The translations under genes and the position numbers were made by a program. Shown piece after piece: positions 48,515-58,328 of a DNA stretch of 64,000 nucleotides. Position 1 is the first letter of the stretch. The number at the start of each line of letters is the position of its first letter. Source of the DNA: Kingdonia uniflora (lineage: Eukaryota; Streptophyta; Magnoliopsida; Ranunculales; Circaeasteraceae). The DNA lies in assembly GCA_014058105.1 (NCBI GenBank), contig JACGCM010001948.1, positions 1 to 64,000 of the forward strand, given 5' to 3'. A model generated the notes under the pieces. The model was not told where the DNA came from and searched no databases. It was given only the letters and a program-made list of their open reading frames with translations.

Positions 48515-50385
48515 TCAAGGTGATGTTTCTGGAGCAACCCACCTACTCAGATTCTCACTTTTCACATTATAAAAACTCACATATGACTTATATTTTTGTC
48601 CATTAAAAGGTCGAGCATATGGTTGATAGGGTCCAACAAATCTACAATAAGACGCAAGATGTCCCTTTCGACCACATATACTACAATAATAAATTTGAGA
48701 GTAAGAGACCCGTTTGGCGTGATTATGAGTAATGGATATCATGTTATGTTTGGGCACCGAAGTAGAAGCAGTTGTTTTTACAAACTTAGTTATTTGAGGA
48801 ATCTTGGCATTAGGAAAAGGTTCCTCATATCCTAGACCCCTTTTATCACTACCCGTATTTCCCATATACATAACATTTTATCAATGTTCTTGGCCCCATG
48901 ACAGAACTGCTCAAGTTTCTGCTGAGATAGAACTACATCAAGCTTGGCCGAATGAAGTTCGTCCAAAGTTGATTTCATTTTCTCTTTTGCATCATTAACT
49001 TTTTTTTCTAAAAACACAACTTTGTCATGAATGCCTTGTTTCTCATTCTCAAGTACCTCTATCTCGTGACTTGTACTCCCAGTTTTGTCTTGAAGTTCGT
49101 ACGTAAGTGTATTAACTTGGTCTTTCAAGACTTTGTTAAGTTTACCAAGTTTCATACACTTGGCGAGAGTCTGAGCATACAAGTCCTCAAGATGCGGGTC
49201 CTCAAACTCATTTTGTTCTTGATTACTCTGATTTTCATCAGAATTTTCAAGTTCAAAAACGTCAAAGTTATTATTGCCACAATTAAGAAAAACAGGATAT
49301 GCAAAATAATTTCCGTTATCAACTACTTGGGGATGACTCTCATTGTTATTATACTCATCATCATTGTCATCCCAAGTAACTCTGATATTCATAGCTTTGT
49401 GATTGGTCCCAAATTTCTTATTGGGACAGTTGTGAGCATAATGACCAAGCTTATGACACTTATAACATTCAATTTGACTTAGGTTAGTGTCAAGGTTGGT
49501 CTGTCGGTTATTCACTTTATGTTGATCATGAGTTCGCGACTTATGATTCACCAAATGCCCTTGCTTTTGAAATTGGCGTTGTTTCACAAGGTTTTTAAGC
49601 TGGTGACTTATAGAGGCAATCTGTGAATCCATATCAGACCCATCATCATTATCTGAATCAGATGAGTTATCAGCTTCTATGGTACCCTAAGAAGAAGAGT
49701 AAGATAAAGATTTAAAAGCAACACTTTTGTTCTTCTCAGGGTTTTCCATTTTTATCTCGAGTTCAAAAGTTCGCAATTTACCAGGTCTCATTTTCTTAAG
49801 ATCCTGAGCTTCTTCCATAGCATCACGTCTGGATCTAAAACTCTTAGAAATGGATCTTAGTACTTTGCGAACAATTTGAACATCCGAGTAAGCTGCACCT
49901 AATGCGACACTAGTGTTAACAATGTCACTTAGTCTCGCATAGAACTCATCAAATGGTTCATTCTCATCCATTCGAATATTCTCGAATTGTGAGGTGAGCA
50001 TTTGCAATCTGCTTTCCTTGATTGTATCATCGCCTTCATGAGTTCGAACTAATATGTCTCAAGCTTCTTTCGAAGTGGAATAAGCAGATATGTGTCGAAA
50101 CTCACTTGGGCTCACAGCTATAAAAATAACATTGCGACCCTTATTATTATAACCAACAACTTCATTTCCATCCTTAGACCATTTATTTCTAGGCTTAAGG
50201 ACCTCTTCAGATTCATCACCCATCATGGTAGGGTACGTCCATCCATCCTCGATTGCAATCCAGACATCTCCGAGTGATTGTAAGTATGCAACCATTCGGA
50301 CCTTCCAATAAGGATAGTCTTTGCCATCGAAGAGGGGCGAACGATTTATTGGACCTCCAAATCTTTCAGAATCCATTATTCTCAA
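48515..50385 (-). pseudogene. Copia gag with two CCHC zinc knuckles
   Basis: Minus strand from 50385: MRIMDSERFGGPINRSPLFD, KDYPYWKVRMVAYLQSLG (UBN2-type gag), LTSQFENIRMDENEPFDEFY, and RKVLRSISKSF. Then zinc knuckle CYKCHKLGHYAHNC (about 49460) and a long acidic coiled region (49300-48930). A second zinc motif CSICGRKGHLASYC (about 48670) follows. A stop at 50059 and another near 49685 break the frame. The long coiled extension after the first knuckle and the second knuckle fit Sirevirus gag. No protease motif is seen downstream. Confidence 0.85.
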
Positions 50386-50433
50386 GCAATTAAGTCGGGA
50401 TCCACGCTTAGGTTGTTAATCCTCGAAGCGTGA

Positions 50434-50447
50434 CCGCTCTGATACCA
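50434..50447 (-). other. Primer binding site of the copia element
   Basis: Minus strand TGGTATCAGAGCGG, the standard tRNA-iMet site, two bases from the 5' LTR. Confidence 0.9.
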
Positions 50448-50449
50448 AT

Positions 50450-51447
50450 TGAAATTCCTAGACGCTTGAGACTAACCGATTTCGAATAAATTAGGTCTAA
50501 ATAGATAGGTCTTAATTCCTCTTAATTAATGGTTTAAGCTTAACCTAGTTCAAATTGGTCCAATTATCCAATGTCAAGCAAGTAGTTGGAAATTAAAAGA
50601 CAAGGGCAAGCAATTTTAACCCTGTGAGAAACCTTTCTCGGGAGAAAAACCCACAGGTCGCTGTCGAATCACCCAACAGCTAAACAATTCACTATTAAAA
50701 TCAAATTACAAGTATTCAATTACTTACAGACTCAATAAGCACATCCCGTGGTTACCTCTCTTCTAATTGAACTCCTCGCAGTCGATTCCTCGTTTTCGCA
50801 ACGCTCTTCTGTTCTCGCAACGCCTCGCCTCGGATAACGCACCAAAGCTTGAATCTCTCAAACTTAGCAAATCAATGATTAGGTTTTCTAAATCTCTCCG
50901 ATTGATTCAATTTGAGTTTTACTTCTCGTTGAATCGATCGTTAAAATCTCTTATCTCTCTAAATATCAAGCTCTGAAAAAATAGGTTTTGGAAGAGGTGA
51001 GTTCTGAAAAAGGAAAGTTGTCTTTTATTAGAAAACAAAAATCACGTTTTCTGTTCGAATAGAAATAAATGTATTCGAATAAAAAGAATACAAAGAAAAC
51101 AGGCTGAGCCAATCTATTCGAATAAAAAATAGCCTGAGACCTTTTATTCGAATACAATAAAATCTATTCGAATAAAAATATTCCCAGTTCTATTCGAATA
51201 GGAAATAGAATCTATTCAAATAGAAGTTCTGTTATCTTAAAAAACATACTTATTACCTTTTTCATACTCTGTAAAAATACATAGGGCTTGATATTATAGA
51301 ACAAGGAGTTAGAAACCCACTTACCTGTTCAGTGTCAGTCCAGCTGTAGTCGTTCAAGGTACAATCTCTGACGACGAGTAACCACGAGATAATGCTGACA
51401 TCTAGACTAGACACGGAATGAAACAAACTCCAACTATGGATGTTTCA
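50450..51447 (-). repeat. 5' LTR of the copia element
   Basis: 998 bp, near-identical to 45561-46535 apart from short insertions (for example near 50800 and 51085). Contains the same TATTCGAATA palindrome cluster at 51054-51225. Confidence 0.92.
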
Positions 51448-51545
51448 AGTCCAAGTGGTACAGTCGTGATAAAGGGACTTGTGAGTTCCCTCATCTCCAG
51501 TTCTAGCTTGAGCGGGAGCTCAAGGCTCTTAAAGGGGGGAGCCAT

Positions 51546-51906
51546 GATCCAAGAGGATCTATACCCCTTTTATTTTGACTCTGTATTTTGGCTTGTATCC
51601 ATGTATTTTCATTAGGCCTAGATTAGGTATTTTGCATAGCAAATATCTAGTTCTAATATGAGTAGGATTTTAACTCCACTCTATAAATAGGTAACATAGC
51701 AAAAACCTAGTTTTCTAATATGTGTAGGATTCTAAATTCCACTCTATAAATAGGCATTGTAACCCTAAAAGGGGCAATCAAGTCTCTCTAGATTGTATTC
51801 AGTTTCTTGAGCAATACAGAGAAAACCCTAGAGGAAATTTCCTTAAATTGTGATTGTTCTTTATTCTCTTTTTGAATTCAACTGTTCTTCTATAGATTGT
51901 AGATTA
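51546..51906 (+). repeat. 3' LTR of gypsy B
   Basis: 361 bp, TGATCCAAGAGGATCTATAC to TATAGATTGTAGATTA, following a polypurine tract. Longer than the 5' LTR because of short extra segments. Confidence 0.87.
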
Positions 51907-52841
51907 TCCACCTTGGCAATGCTGCATCATGGACCTGATTTGCAATTTTATTGTTTTTAAATATTCTATGTATTTAGTGAGACAAACCAAGTGCTGGCTT
52001 CCTTTTCTTCTCTTGTGGTTGTGAGGAAAGTATTTTGGCCCCTATGACTTGCTTATTATTGTAAAGGATGACGCTAGGGGAGAAAATATGCTAGGTTGTA
52101 ACTGAGTGACATATATATTGATATATGGTTGGAGTCTGTCTTAACCCCAGCTTTGCCTAGCAAAAAAAATATGATGCTTGAGGTGGAGGCACTGGGTCGT
52201 TTTAAAGTTAGAAAGGAAATCTGTAACTTTTATTTTAAGGCCATTTCTTCAAGTAACTTATACTTTACCATATAAGATAAAGAGATGCTTCTTAACATGT
52301 TTGCTCTCCATAAATGGACACTTCTCTTTATTTGTTGGTGGAGCCCTTCAATACTAACCTACCATTATAACATAACTTGGTGAATAAACTCATTTGGTAT
52401 TTCTCTAATGTATTTCTGTTTACAGTTATAATCTTTGCAACTCATAAGAAATATGTAATGGACATTTGGTTTTTTTTTTTTAATGAAATTAATTGGAGTC
52501 TAGAAAGTACGATTCCCTTTTTATTTGGATTTGTGTAAGATGAATTTTTCTGATGAACTGCCAGTTTTCTTTATACAGTACAGGATAAGTCTATACTTGA
52601 ATGTCACTTTTCCCTGATCTGCATTTTAGTGTAAGAAAATTTGACTTTTGGGGTGTAAAACACTCTTCGGTCACAATTGTCGGGAGCAAGCACTGAAGAG
52701 ACTAACAATAAGGGGAGTAAATACGAATTTTCTCAATATACACGATCATTATGATAGCTATGCTGAACTTAGTGAAAAGAAAGCTGCAATTTGATTTTTT
52801 GAAGGCGATGAAAAGTAAAACATTTATTTTTTTGAATGTAG

Positions 52842-53172
52842 GAGCAGAGAATGGGAGCCGGGAAGCGAAGGAAATTGCTATAATGAGAAGACTCCCATTG
52901 ACGTGGAAGGTTACTGGGGAAGTGGATCCGACTTGCCCACAATGCAAATGGTAGAGAAGGTGTTGGCCGGGTTGGGCTCCAAGGTTTCTGTTTTGAACAT
53001 AACCCAGTTGTCTGAATATCGAAAAGATGGACACCCTTCAATCTACCGCAAGTTCTGGGAGACGTTTAGTCTGCAGCAGTTATCAAACCCTTCAAGTTAC
53101 TCCGACTGTATACATTGGTGCTTGCCTGGAGTGCCCGATACATGGAACGAACTGTTATTCCACCTTTTGTAA
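52842..53172 (+). CDS. TBL35: TBL-family xylan O-acetyltransferase, last exon
   Basis: This exon completes the gene that starts at 21321. It reads (W)SREWEPGSEGNCYNEK, GYWGSGSDLPTMQMVEK, VSVLNITQLSEYRKDGHPS and SYSDCIHWCLPGVPDTWNE, ending in a stop at 53170-53172. DCIHWCLPG carries the family's D-x-x-H motif (Asp427, His430 of the joined protein), which with Ser186 forms the expected esterase/acetyltransferase triad. The exon cannot work alone: it lacks a start, signal anchor and the catalytic serine. Its acceptor and phase fit exon 5 exactly. Confidence 0.92.
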
Positions 53173-53465
53173 AATAAAGCTCGTGATTTGCTTGTATCAT
53201 TGTCATTTGCTGTACATTTTGATTATTTGTTTGATAACAATACTAGAAATGATAAAAAGAAGCTTTTCTCTAAATCCCAAATTTCGCAGTACAATACATT
53301 CTTCAAAACATTTTAGTATATTGCGCCATCAAGATATATCAAAGCTTCACAATATCTGCTTTTTACTATTACTTCCGACTGAACTTGTAATTACTGAATA
53401 CAGTTTGTATAGTATCCTTAAGTTGAAATTATGATTTCCTCGTCACTAATTTCCTTTGTTAGTCT

Positions 53466-54135
53466 CTATTCTGAACCTGTTGATGTTAGAGACAGATTAA
53501 TCTTCAAGTCTGACTCTCGTTCTGGTGACCTCTGACTAGGTGTTGAGAATTGGGAGCGAACAACCTCAAAGTCTTCTTCAACTTCATCAGGAGTAACTGT
53601 TCCAAGGACATTACTATCTGAGTTTGCGTGGCAAGGACTTGGCGGCTTCAACTTTTCCGATGTATTCCCCTGTAAGAAAATTCAATGAAAATGACAAAGT
53701 TATACGACATTCCCTCTGCAAATTGTCTATTTTTCATTCATATATTATTAAACCTAACCCGTAACTCTAAAAAGGGGTTAAGAAAAAAACTGTAAAAACG
53801 AATCTTCGATGTACCTTATTTTTCCTAGAAATGTTTCCACAGTCATCAACATGCCAACCAGCTTCCATACAAACTGCTATGAGAAGATCATTATAACTAG
53901 CATGTTTTGGAATATCATAATTCCCATGATTACGAAGACCCGCAAAAATCTTCTTCGCAATGGCTCTCCTTTGCAACTCCCTCTCCCTGTTCTTCTCGCG
54001 CTCCCGATGAGAAGGATGTCGATATGTGGTAGCAAGACCGCCATCTTTCATGTTTCTAAATACAACCCATGGTCCAGTAGTTGTTTTGATACAACCCCTA
54101 ACTACACTCTTCTTCTTCTTGTTTTCTTCCACCAT
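53466..54135 (-). CDS. Short BES1/BZR1-domain protein
   Basis: Exon 1 is 54135-53815 and exon 2 is 53669-53466, with a 145-bp GT-AG intron in phase 0, giving 174 residues. Start context AACAATGGTGG. After a Lys-rich and Gly/Thr stretch, residues about 43-107 match the N-terminal DNA-binding domain of the brassinosteroid transcription factors BES1/BZR1: REREKNRERELQRRAIAKKI, FAGLRNHGNYDIPKHAS, VCMEAGWHVDDCGNISRK. Exon 2 adds a Ser/Pro-rich tail with SPCHANSD and TPSQRSPE and no other domain. BZR proteins are usually about 300 residues, so this is short. The long SP-rich region and the C-terminal EAR motif are not obvious, although the end DLKINLSL resembles an L-x-L-x-L type. It is convergent with TBL, about 290 bp between stops. 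Function is inferred from the domain only. Confidence 0.8.
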
Positions 54136-55200
54136 TGTTTCTAACAGTGATACTAGTTTGAGCCCTTATATGGATACATATATGGAGGACAAAAGCCATC
54201 AAACTTTTTATGGCAGTTTTGTCCTTAAAACTGCAAAAAAATTCTTGTTTCACTTTATGTAAACATACATTCAGACACCATTCAGATTTCAGACTTGAGG
54301 TACAAGGAAATATATGCATGAGACTCTAGTACTAATGTACTCCAGGGAGTTCAGTAACTAACTAAATTCTGACCACATTTGTACACCACATGACTTACTT
54401 TTAGAATCGAACTAGACCCTCATTGGCACATTTACCTCTCAGGCAGGATCGATCGTCTCCACCAACACGAGCTAATCGTCCTGGAAAACCTTGTCTTATC
54501 CAGACTATTGAGGGAACATTGTTAATCGTAAATGTCTACATTCGAATATGTCTATTAAGGGTCATCGATCTAACTGGCCCGAATTCGGGACTAAAGCAAT
54601 TCTTGTAACCCTGGTGTACACACTATCATTGTAATTAGGAACAAGTGTGAAGGAAACACAACCAGGGACAATGGAATCAAAGCATGAAAGGCATGGAAAT
54701 TAAAGAAAGCTGTGAAGAGAGATGAAAAAGATTCTTTTCAACCATGGGATTTTATAGAACTTTAGAAACCCTTGTTGACTGAAGTACTGTGTTCCAGTGT
54801 TTCTTCCTTTAAAATTTGGTCTTCTCAGAAAAAAAAAATCTACTTATGATCAGAACTTTTTTGAGCAAGGGCTCAAACATTTCAAAAATAAAACCATGAA
54901 GTTTTCAAAGTAAAATGTCATTCATAAAGAGCATTTTTAGCCAATTTCTACATTCACTGGGTAAATACAAGTATGCAACATCAACATAGTTATGATTTCT
55001 TACTTGTACATTACTAGCTACTATAACTTTGCTTGGTACAACAGAATCTTTCCAAGTCAGAAATGTTTCCAGTAATTCAGAACTTAGTAGCAAATAGATT
55101 CATGTATGAAAGAAAAGCTTAACTAATCCAATGGCCAGCACTAACCATAAAGGAAGAGTCACAAGGGCTACTCAAAAGGCCTAACAGTTTGGGGGTATGG
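54136..55200. other. Upstream region of the BZR-like gene, no other gene seen
   Basis: AT-rich, no recognised exon or transposon end. It should include the BZR-like promoter. I see no unambiguous TATA box. Confidence 0.4.
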
Positions 55201-55205
55201 CCGTG

Positions 55206-55692
55206 TAATTCACAATACGATTGAAAAGATTTTAGTTAGTAGAGAACACGAAGAACCCCAAAATTAGGAAAAATAAAGCTTCAATTGCTTAAAAAAAACG
55301 AAGTAGATTACAATGAATCACTCCAAACCCTATGCTTCTCTCAGAACTTTCTCAGATCTAACATAATAATAATAAAATAACCTAAATCCCTTTTATATAG
55401 AGGAAACTCGAAATTACAAAATAGAACGCATCTCGAGGCAAAACAATGTCTGAGAATCAAAACACCGCCAAAGTTGTTCGAACGAACTAGGGAGTCGTTT
55501 GAACGACTTTACGACTAATTAGTCTAAAACCCTAGAAACTTGTCTGATCGTTCGAACAAAACCCAACTCGTTCGAACGAAATATGGCTTTGGGCCAAAAT
55601 TTCAGATGACATGACTACTCGTTCGAACGACACTCAACTTCATTTGAACAACTTTGACAAATCTTCAAATAACTCTAGATCCTCCTGGATCA
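55206..55692 (-). repeat. 3' LTR of gypsy C
   Basis: 487 bp with at least six GTTCGAAC-type motifs (55480-55640). TATA region CTATATAAAAGG (minus, about 55398). Confidence 0.9.
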
Positions 55693-57870
55693 TGGCTCCC
55701 CCCTTTAGGAGCCTTGAGCTCCTGCTCAAGCTGGAACTGGAGAGGTGGGAATGCGGCGCTGCTCATTACTCTGTTGTACCACTTCAACGTACGAGGTAGC
55801 TGACCCTTCTTCCCAACACGAAACGACTCAAAACGAATACATGTCTTGCCTAGCAGCAACTTTTGGCGAAACACACTACGCCCTTGAGGATCAGCATATC
55901 TTGCAACATATCCTGACGTAACAAAAGGTTGTATTTGCATAGAAACTAACATATCAGAAGTAGTTGGTAATGGGGGTCGAGATAACTTATCAGCCAATTT
56001 GTTGTCCACTCCCTTCTTATACTATATAATCAAGGGAAATTGTTATAAATACGACAGCCCCTTCATCTGGCGAGCTTGTTGTAGCTTGGACTGTGTAGCT
56101 AAAAACTGGAACGGTTTGTGATCAGTATGTACCACAACCTCCTCTTGCAACTTCCCCATATCGGTTTGTTGCCTAAAAAACGTTGTTATTGGAGACAACA
56201 CTCTAGCCGACGTACCCTCCAGAACCAATCACACCAATAACACAAACTTGTTGCTCGCATTAACCAACCGCTTCACCTGAGTCGTCGTTACCAAATTTGA
56301 CGTAGTGACATGCTCCTTACAAGCATTGATATGGAACTCATTTCCCTCCTTTACAAGACGATACTTGCGAGCTCTATGGTAATGAATTGCATCCCGGTCC
56401 AAAGATAAGGACTACCCAAGATGACCTAACACACATCCAAAGGAACCACCTCACACGTCATCTCGTCAATAAACTTCTCAGAAATTGCAAACTTGAATAT
56501 ACACTGCTTCGTGATTATCACATCCGCATCTTTTTGAATCCACCCCAAACCATACGGCTTAGGATGAGTTGTAGTCGTCAAACCCATCTTCTTCAACAAC
56601 GTCTCAGAAATCAAATTTTTCTAACAACCCGGATTCATAATGGCCTTGACTAAACTCTGTTTTACCTGAATACTGACATGAAAAAGCTCTTCACGACTCT
56701 CCTCCTCGATAGCCAAAGTCCGCTGAAACATAAGTGTAAGCTTAGGATTCGGTTTATCTAAACCCGGAAGGTCAACAACCTCAACGGCTAGTGCATATTT
56801 CTCTTTGTTGCGCTTATCCTCCTTCGGCCTAAGCTCCAGGTGAAGTTTCCAACAATAATTGGAAAGATGCTCACTCGCCTTACAATGATTGCAATAAAAT
56901 TCCTTGGACGAAGACCCTTCTCATTTGGCCTCTCCCTTATGCTCGTTTTTCCAACTAGACTTGTACCCCGACTTGATTTTGTCGTCTTCTTTGTCACTCT
57001 TCAAATACTTGCCTTCACGGTAGCATCTTTGATATTGGCCACAGTAAAGAACTTCAACTCTCTCCTAATGGACTCCGACAAACTCCCCGTGTACTTCATG
57101 AACACCTCATACTCGTCCACATCAATGTCCAAAACCAAAGCTTGGTTATGAAACGTTGCAGTGTACTCCTGTACGGAATGCTCAAACTTTTGGCATAAAT
57201 TGTGTTATGTATACCATCTCTCTTGCTCATACCCAATCGGATAAAACTGTTTTTGCACTAAAACCTTGAATTCTTTCCAACCCAAATCTCTTACATCGTA
57301 GCGTTTCCGATAAGGTTTCCACCACGTGAGTGCATGATTTGCGAATTTCAACGTAGCAAAGCAAATTTGCTGAGCATTGGAGTATTCGTAAACTGAAAAA
57401 TAAGTTTCTAACCTATTTAACTAGTTATCCAATATCTCGGCATCGATCGAACTGTCGAATACCGGAATTTCAATCTTAAAACCAATACGAAGATTACGCA
57501 AAGGATTCGTGGACTTACCAAAACCTGGGCGCTCCTTGACGGATTCAGCATCACTAGAATCCTTATCTAACCCTTCATTATCGTCGTCTCCATCCACCGT
57601 CGAAACCCCTTTCTTCTTCGAGAGGCCTTGCCGATTCGCCGAAACGAAACCCAACGCGAGGTTTGTGAGATGCAATTGTTCAACTAACTCCCCTACAATA
57701 GAAGTTAGGCCAGAAACCGTCGTTTCCAAAGTCGTGAGTCGATCGTTGGAATCGTCCATCTCTAAATTGTCATTCTTCTTCGAATTAGGTTTGCGAAAGA
57801 TCTTCAACGGACTCATTAGCTTCTCCCTCGTTTGCTTGAGATGGTCACGTGTAGAGACCATAAACCACAA
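55693..57870 (-). pseudogene. Gypsy C gag-protease remnant with fused pol tail
   Basis: Minus strand from 57870 reads gag (MWFMVSTRDHLKQTREKL; NPLRNLRIGFKIEIPVFDSS), a degraded zinc knuckle near 56890, and the protease region (IMNPGC then KNLISETLLKKMGL, YGLGWIQKDAD, about 56640-56530). As in gypsy A, the expected catalytic Asp is Asn. It then jumps to the end of RNase H (VVVHTDHKPFQFLATQSK, about 56145) and on to linker sequence (ADKLSRPPLPTT; RVGKKGQLPRTLKWYN, about 55795) just before the 3' LTR. Reverse transcriptase and integrase cores are missing, so this is a deletion derivative. Confidence 0.85.
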
Positions 57871-57909
57871 TCAACCCCCGAAAATCGTAACTGAAAAATT
57901 GATGTCACT

Positions 57910-58323
57910 TAATCCACAATACGATTGAGAAGCTTTTAGTTAATAGAGAACACGAAGAACACCAAAATTGGAAAAAATAAAGCTTCAATTGCTTAAAAAA
58001 ATGAAATAGATTACAATAAATCACTCCAAACCCTAGGCTTTTCTCAGATCTAACATAAGAAGAAAAAAGATAACCTAAGTCTAATTTATATAAAGGGAAG
58101 TCGAAATTATAAAATAGAATGCATCTCGAGGCAAAACAATGTCTGAGAATCAAAACACCGCCAAAGTCGTTCAAACGACTTTACGACTAATTGGCCTAAA
58201 ACCCTAGAAACTTGTCTGGTCGTTCGAACGAAATATAACTCTAGGCCAAAATTCTAGAGGACATGACAACTCATTCGAACGACTTTAACAAATCTTCAAA
58301 TAACTCTAGATCCTCCTGGATCG
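57910..58323 (-). repeat. 5' LTR of gypsy C
   Basis: 414 bp. Last base of the canonical start (TGATCC) is changed at 58323. It has fewer GTTCGAAC motifs than the 3' LTR (four or so, 58165-58280). Confidence 0.9.
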
Positions 58324-58328
58324 CCGTG

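Larger units (their letters stand above)
45561..51447 (-). mobile_element. Sirevirus-like Ty1/copia element without pol, TSD AGTCC
   Basis: LTRs 45561-46535 (975 bp) and 50450-51447 (998 bp) start TGAAAC and end TTTCA on the minus strand. Perfect AGTCC duplications flank them (45556-45560, 51448-51452). The primer site TGGTATCAGAGCGG (minus, 50434-50447) puts the 5' LTR on the right. A gag gene is present, but no integrase or reverse transcriptase. The polypurine tract AAAGGGGGAGAT lies beside the left LTR, with more C-runs (multiple polypurine-like tracts on the minus strand) at 46770-46785, 46958-46966, 47061-47070 and 47742-47750. Repeated polypurine tracts are typical of Sireviruses. Confidence 0.88.
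39926..51906 (+). mobile_element. Gypsy B: Ty3/gypsy element with nested insertions
   Basis: 5' LTR 39926-40242 (TGATTCAAGAGGATCT...GGATTA) and 3' LTR 51546-51906 (TGATCCAAGAGGATCT...AGATTA). Primer site TGGTATCAGAGCGG at 40245-40258; polypurine tract AAAGGGGGGAG before 51546. Flanks are GCCAC (39680-39684) and TCCAC (51907-51911), one mismatch. It is related to gypsy A (similar LTR ends and protein sequence) but has shorter LTRs. It carries a solo LTR (40989), an LTR-like insertion (41829) and a copia element (45561). Confidence 0.88.
38620..52169 (+). mobile_element. LINE 3' end, split by gypsy B
   Basis: The left part (38633-39530) encodes the end of a plant LINE ORF2: IKWVWRKLLQARDKAKRF, THFWIDPLQPMDILKDYF, then FVTWKLWRGILATQDWLMTR and the zinc-binding motif CLFCKADMESSSHLFMEC (zf-RVT type). 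Non-coding 3' sequence follows to 39684, is interrupted by gypsy B, and resumes at 51907. It ends in a poly(A) run at 52162-52169. Frames carry stops and shifts. The 5' boundary and TSD were not found. It is unrelated in position to the LINE tail at 23473. Confidence 0.7.
23021..52841 (+). other. TBL35: 29,821-bp intron 5 of the TBL gene, filled with nested transposons
   Basis: The donor is CTG|GTGAGT at 23020/23021 and the acceptor TTTTTTGAATGTAG|G at 52841/52842. Phase is 2 on both sides and the joined codon is TGG (Trp), giving THLWSREWEPGSEGN across the junction, as in other TBL proteins. Insertions in order are: LINE tail, MITE, hAT with gypsy A inside, gypsy D remnant with long inverted repeat, LINE tail split by gypsy B, with copia and solo LTRs inside gypsy B. 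Stretches 23021-23461, 23933-24389, 24786-24858 and 52170-52841 hold no recognisable gene. A minus-strand TATAAAAAG near 24200 may mark an old LTR. Confidence 0.88.
55206..58323 (-). mobile_element. Gypsy C: internally deleted relative of gypsy A, TSD CCGTG
   Basis: LTRs 57910-58323 (5', 414 bp) and 55206-55692 (3', 487 bp) on the minus strand share TGATCCAGGAGGATCT...GTGGATTA ends with gypsy A and the solo LTR. Perfect CCGTG duplications flank it (55201-55205, 58324-58328). The polypurine tract (AAAGGGGGGAGCCA, minus) is at 55693. The primer site is decayed (TGACATCAA). The inside is only 2.2 kb, because reverse transcriptase and integrase are deleted. Confidence 0.93.

Noticed and set aside
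49027..49482. + strand 151-codon frame rich in Ile/Leu
   Set aside because: Shadow of the minus-strand copia gag; low-complexity translation of its acidic region.
53027..53434. + strand frame of 135 codons overlapping the TBL last exon
   Set aside because: It is a different frame over the conserved TBL exon and its 3' UTR, with no recognisable motif.
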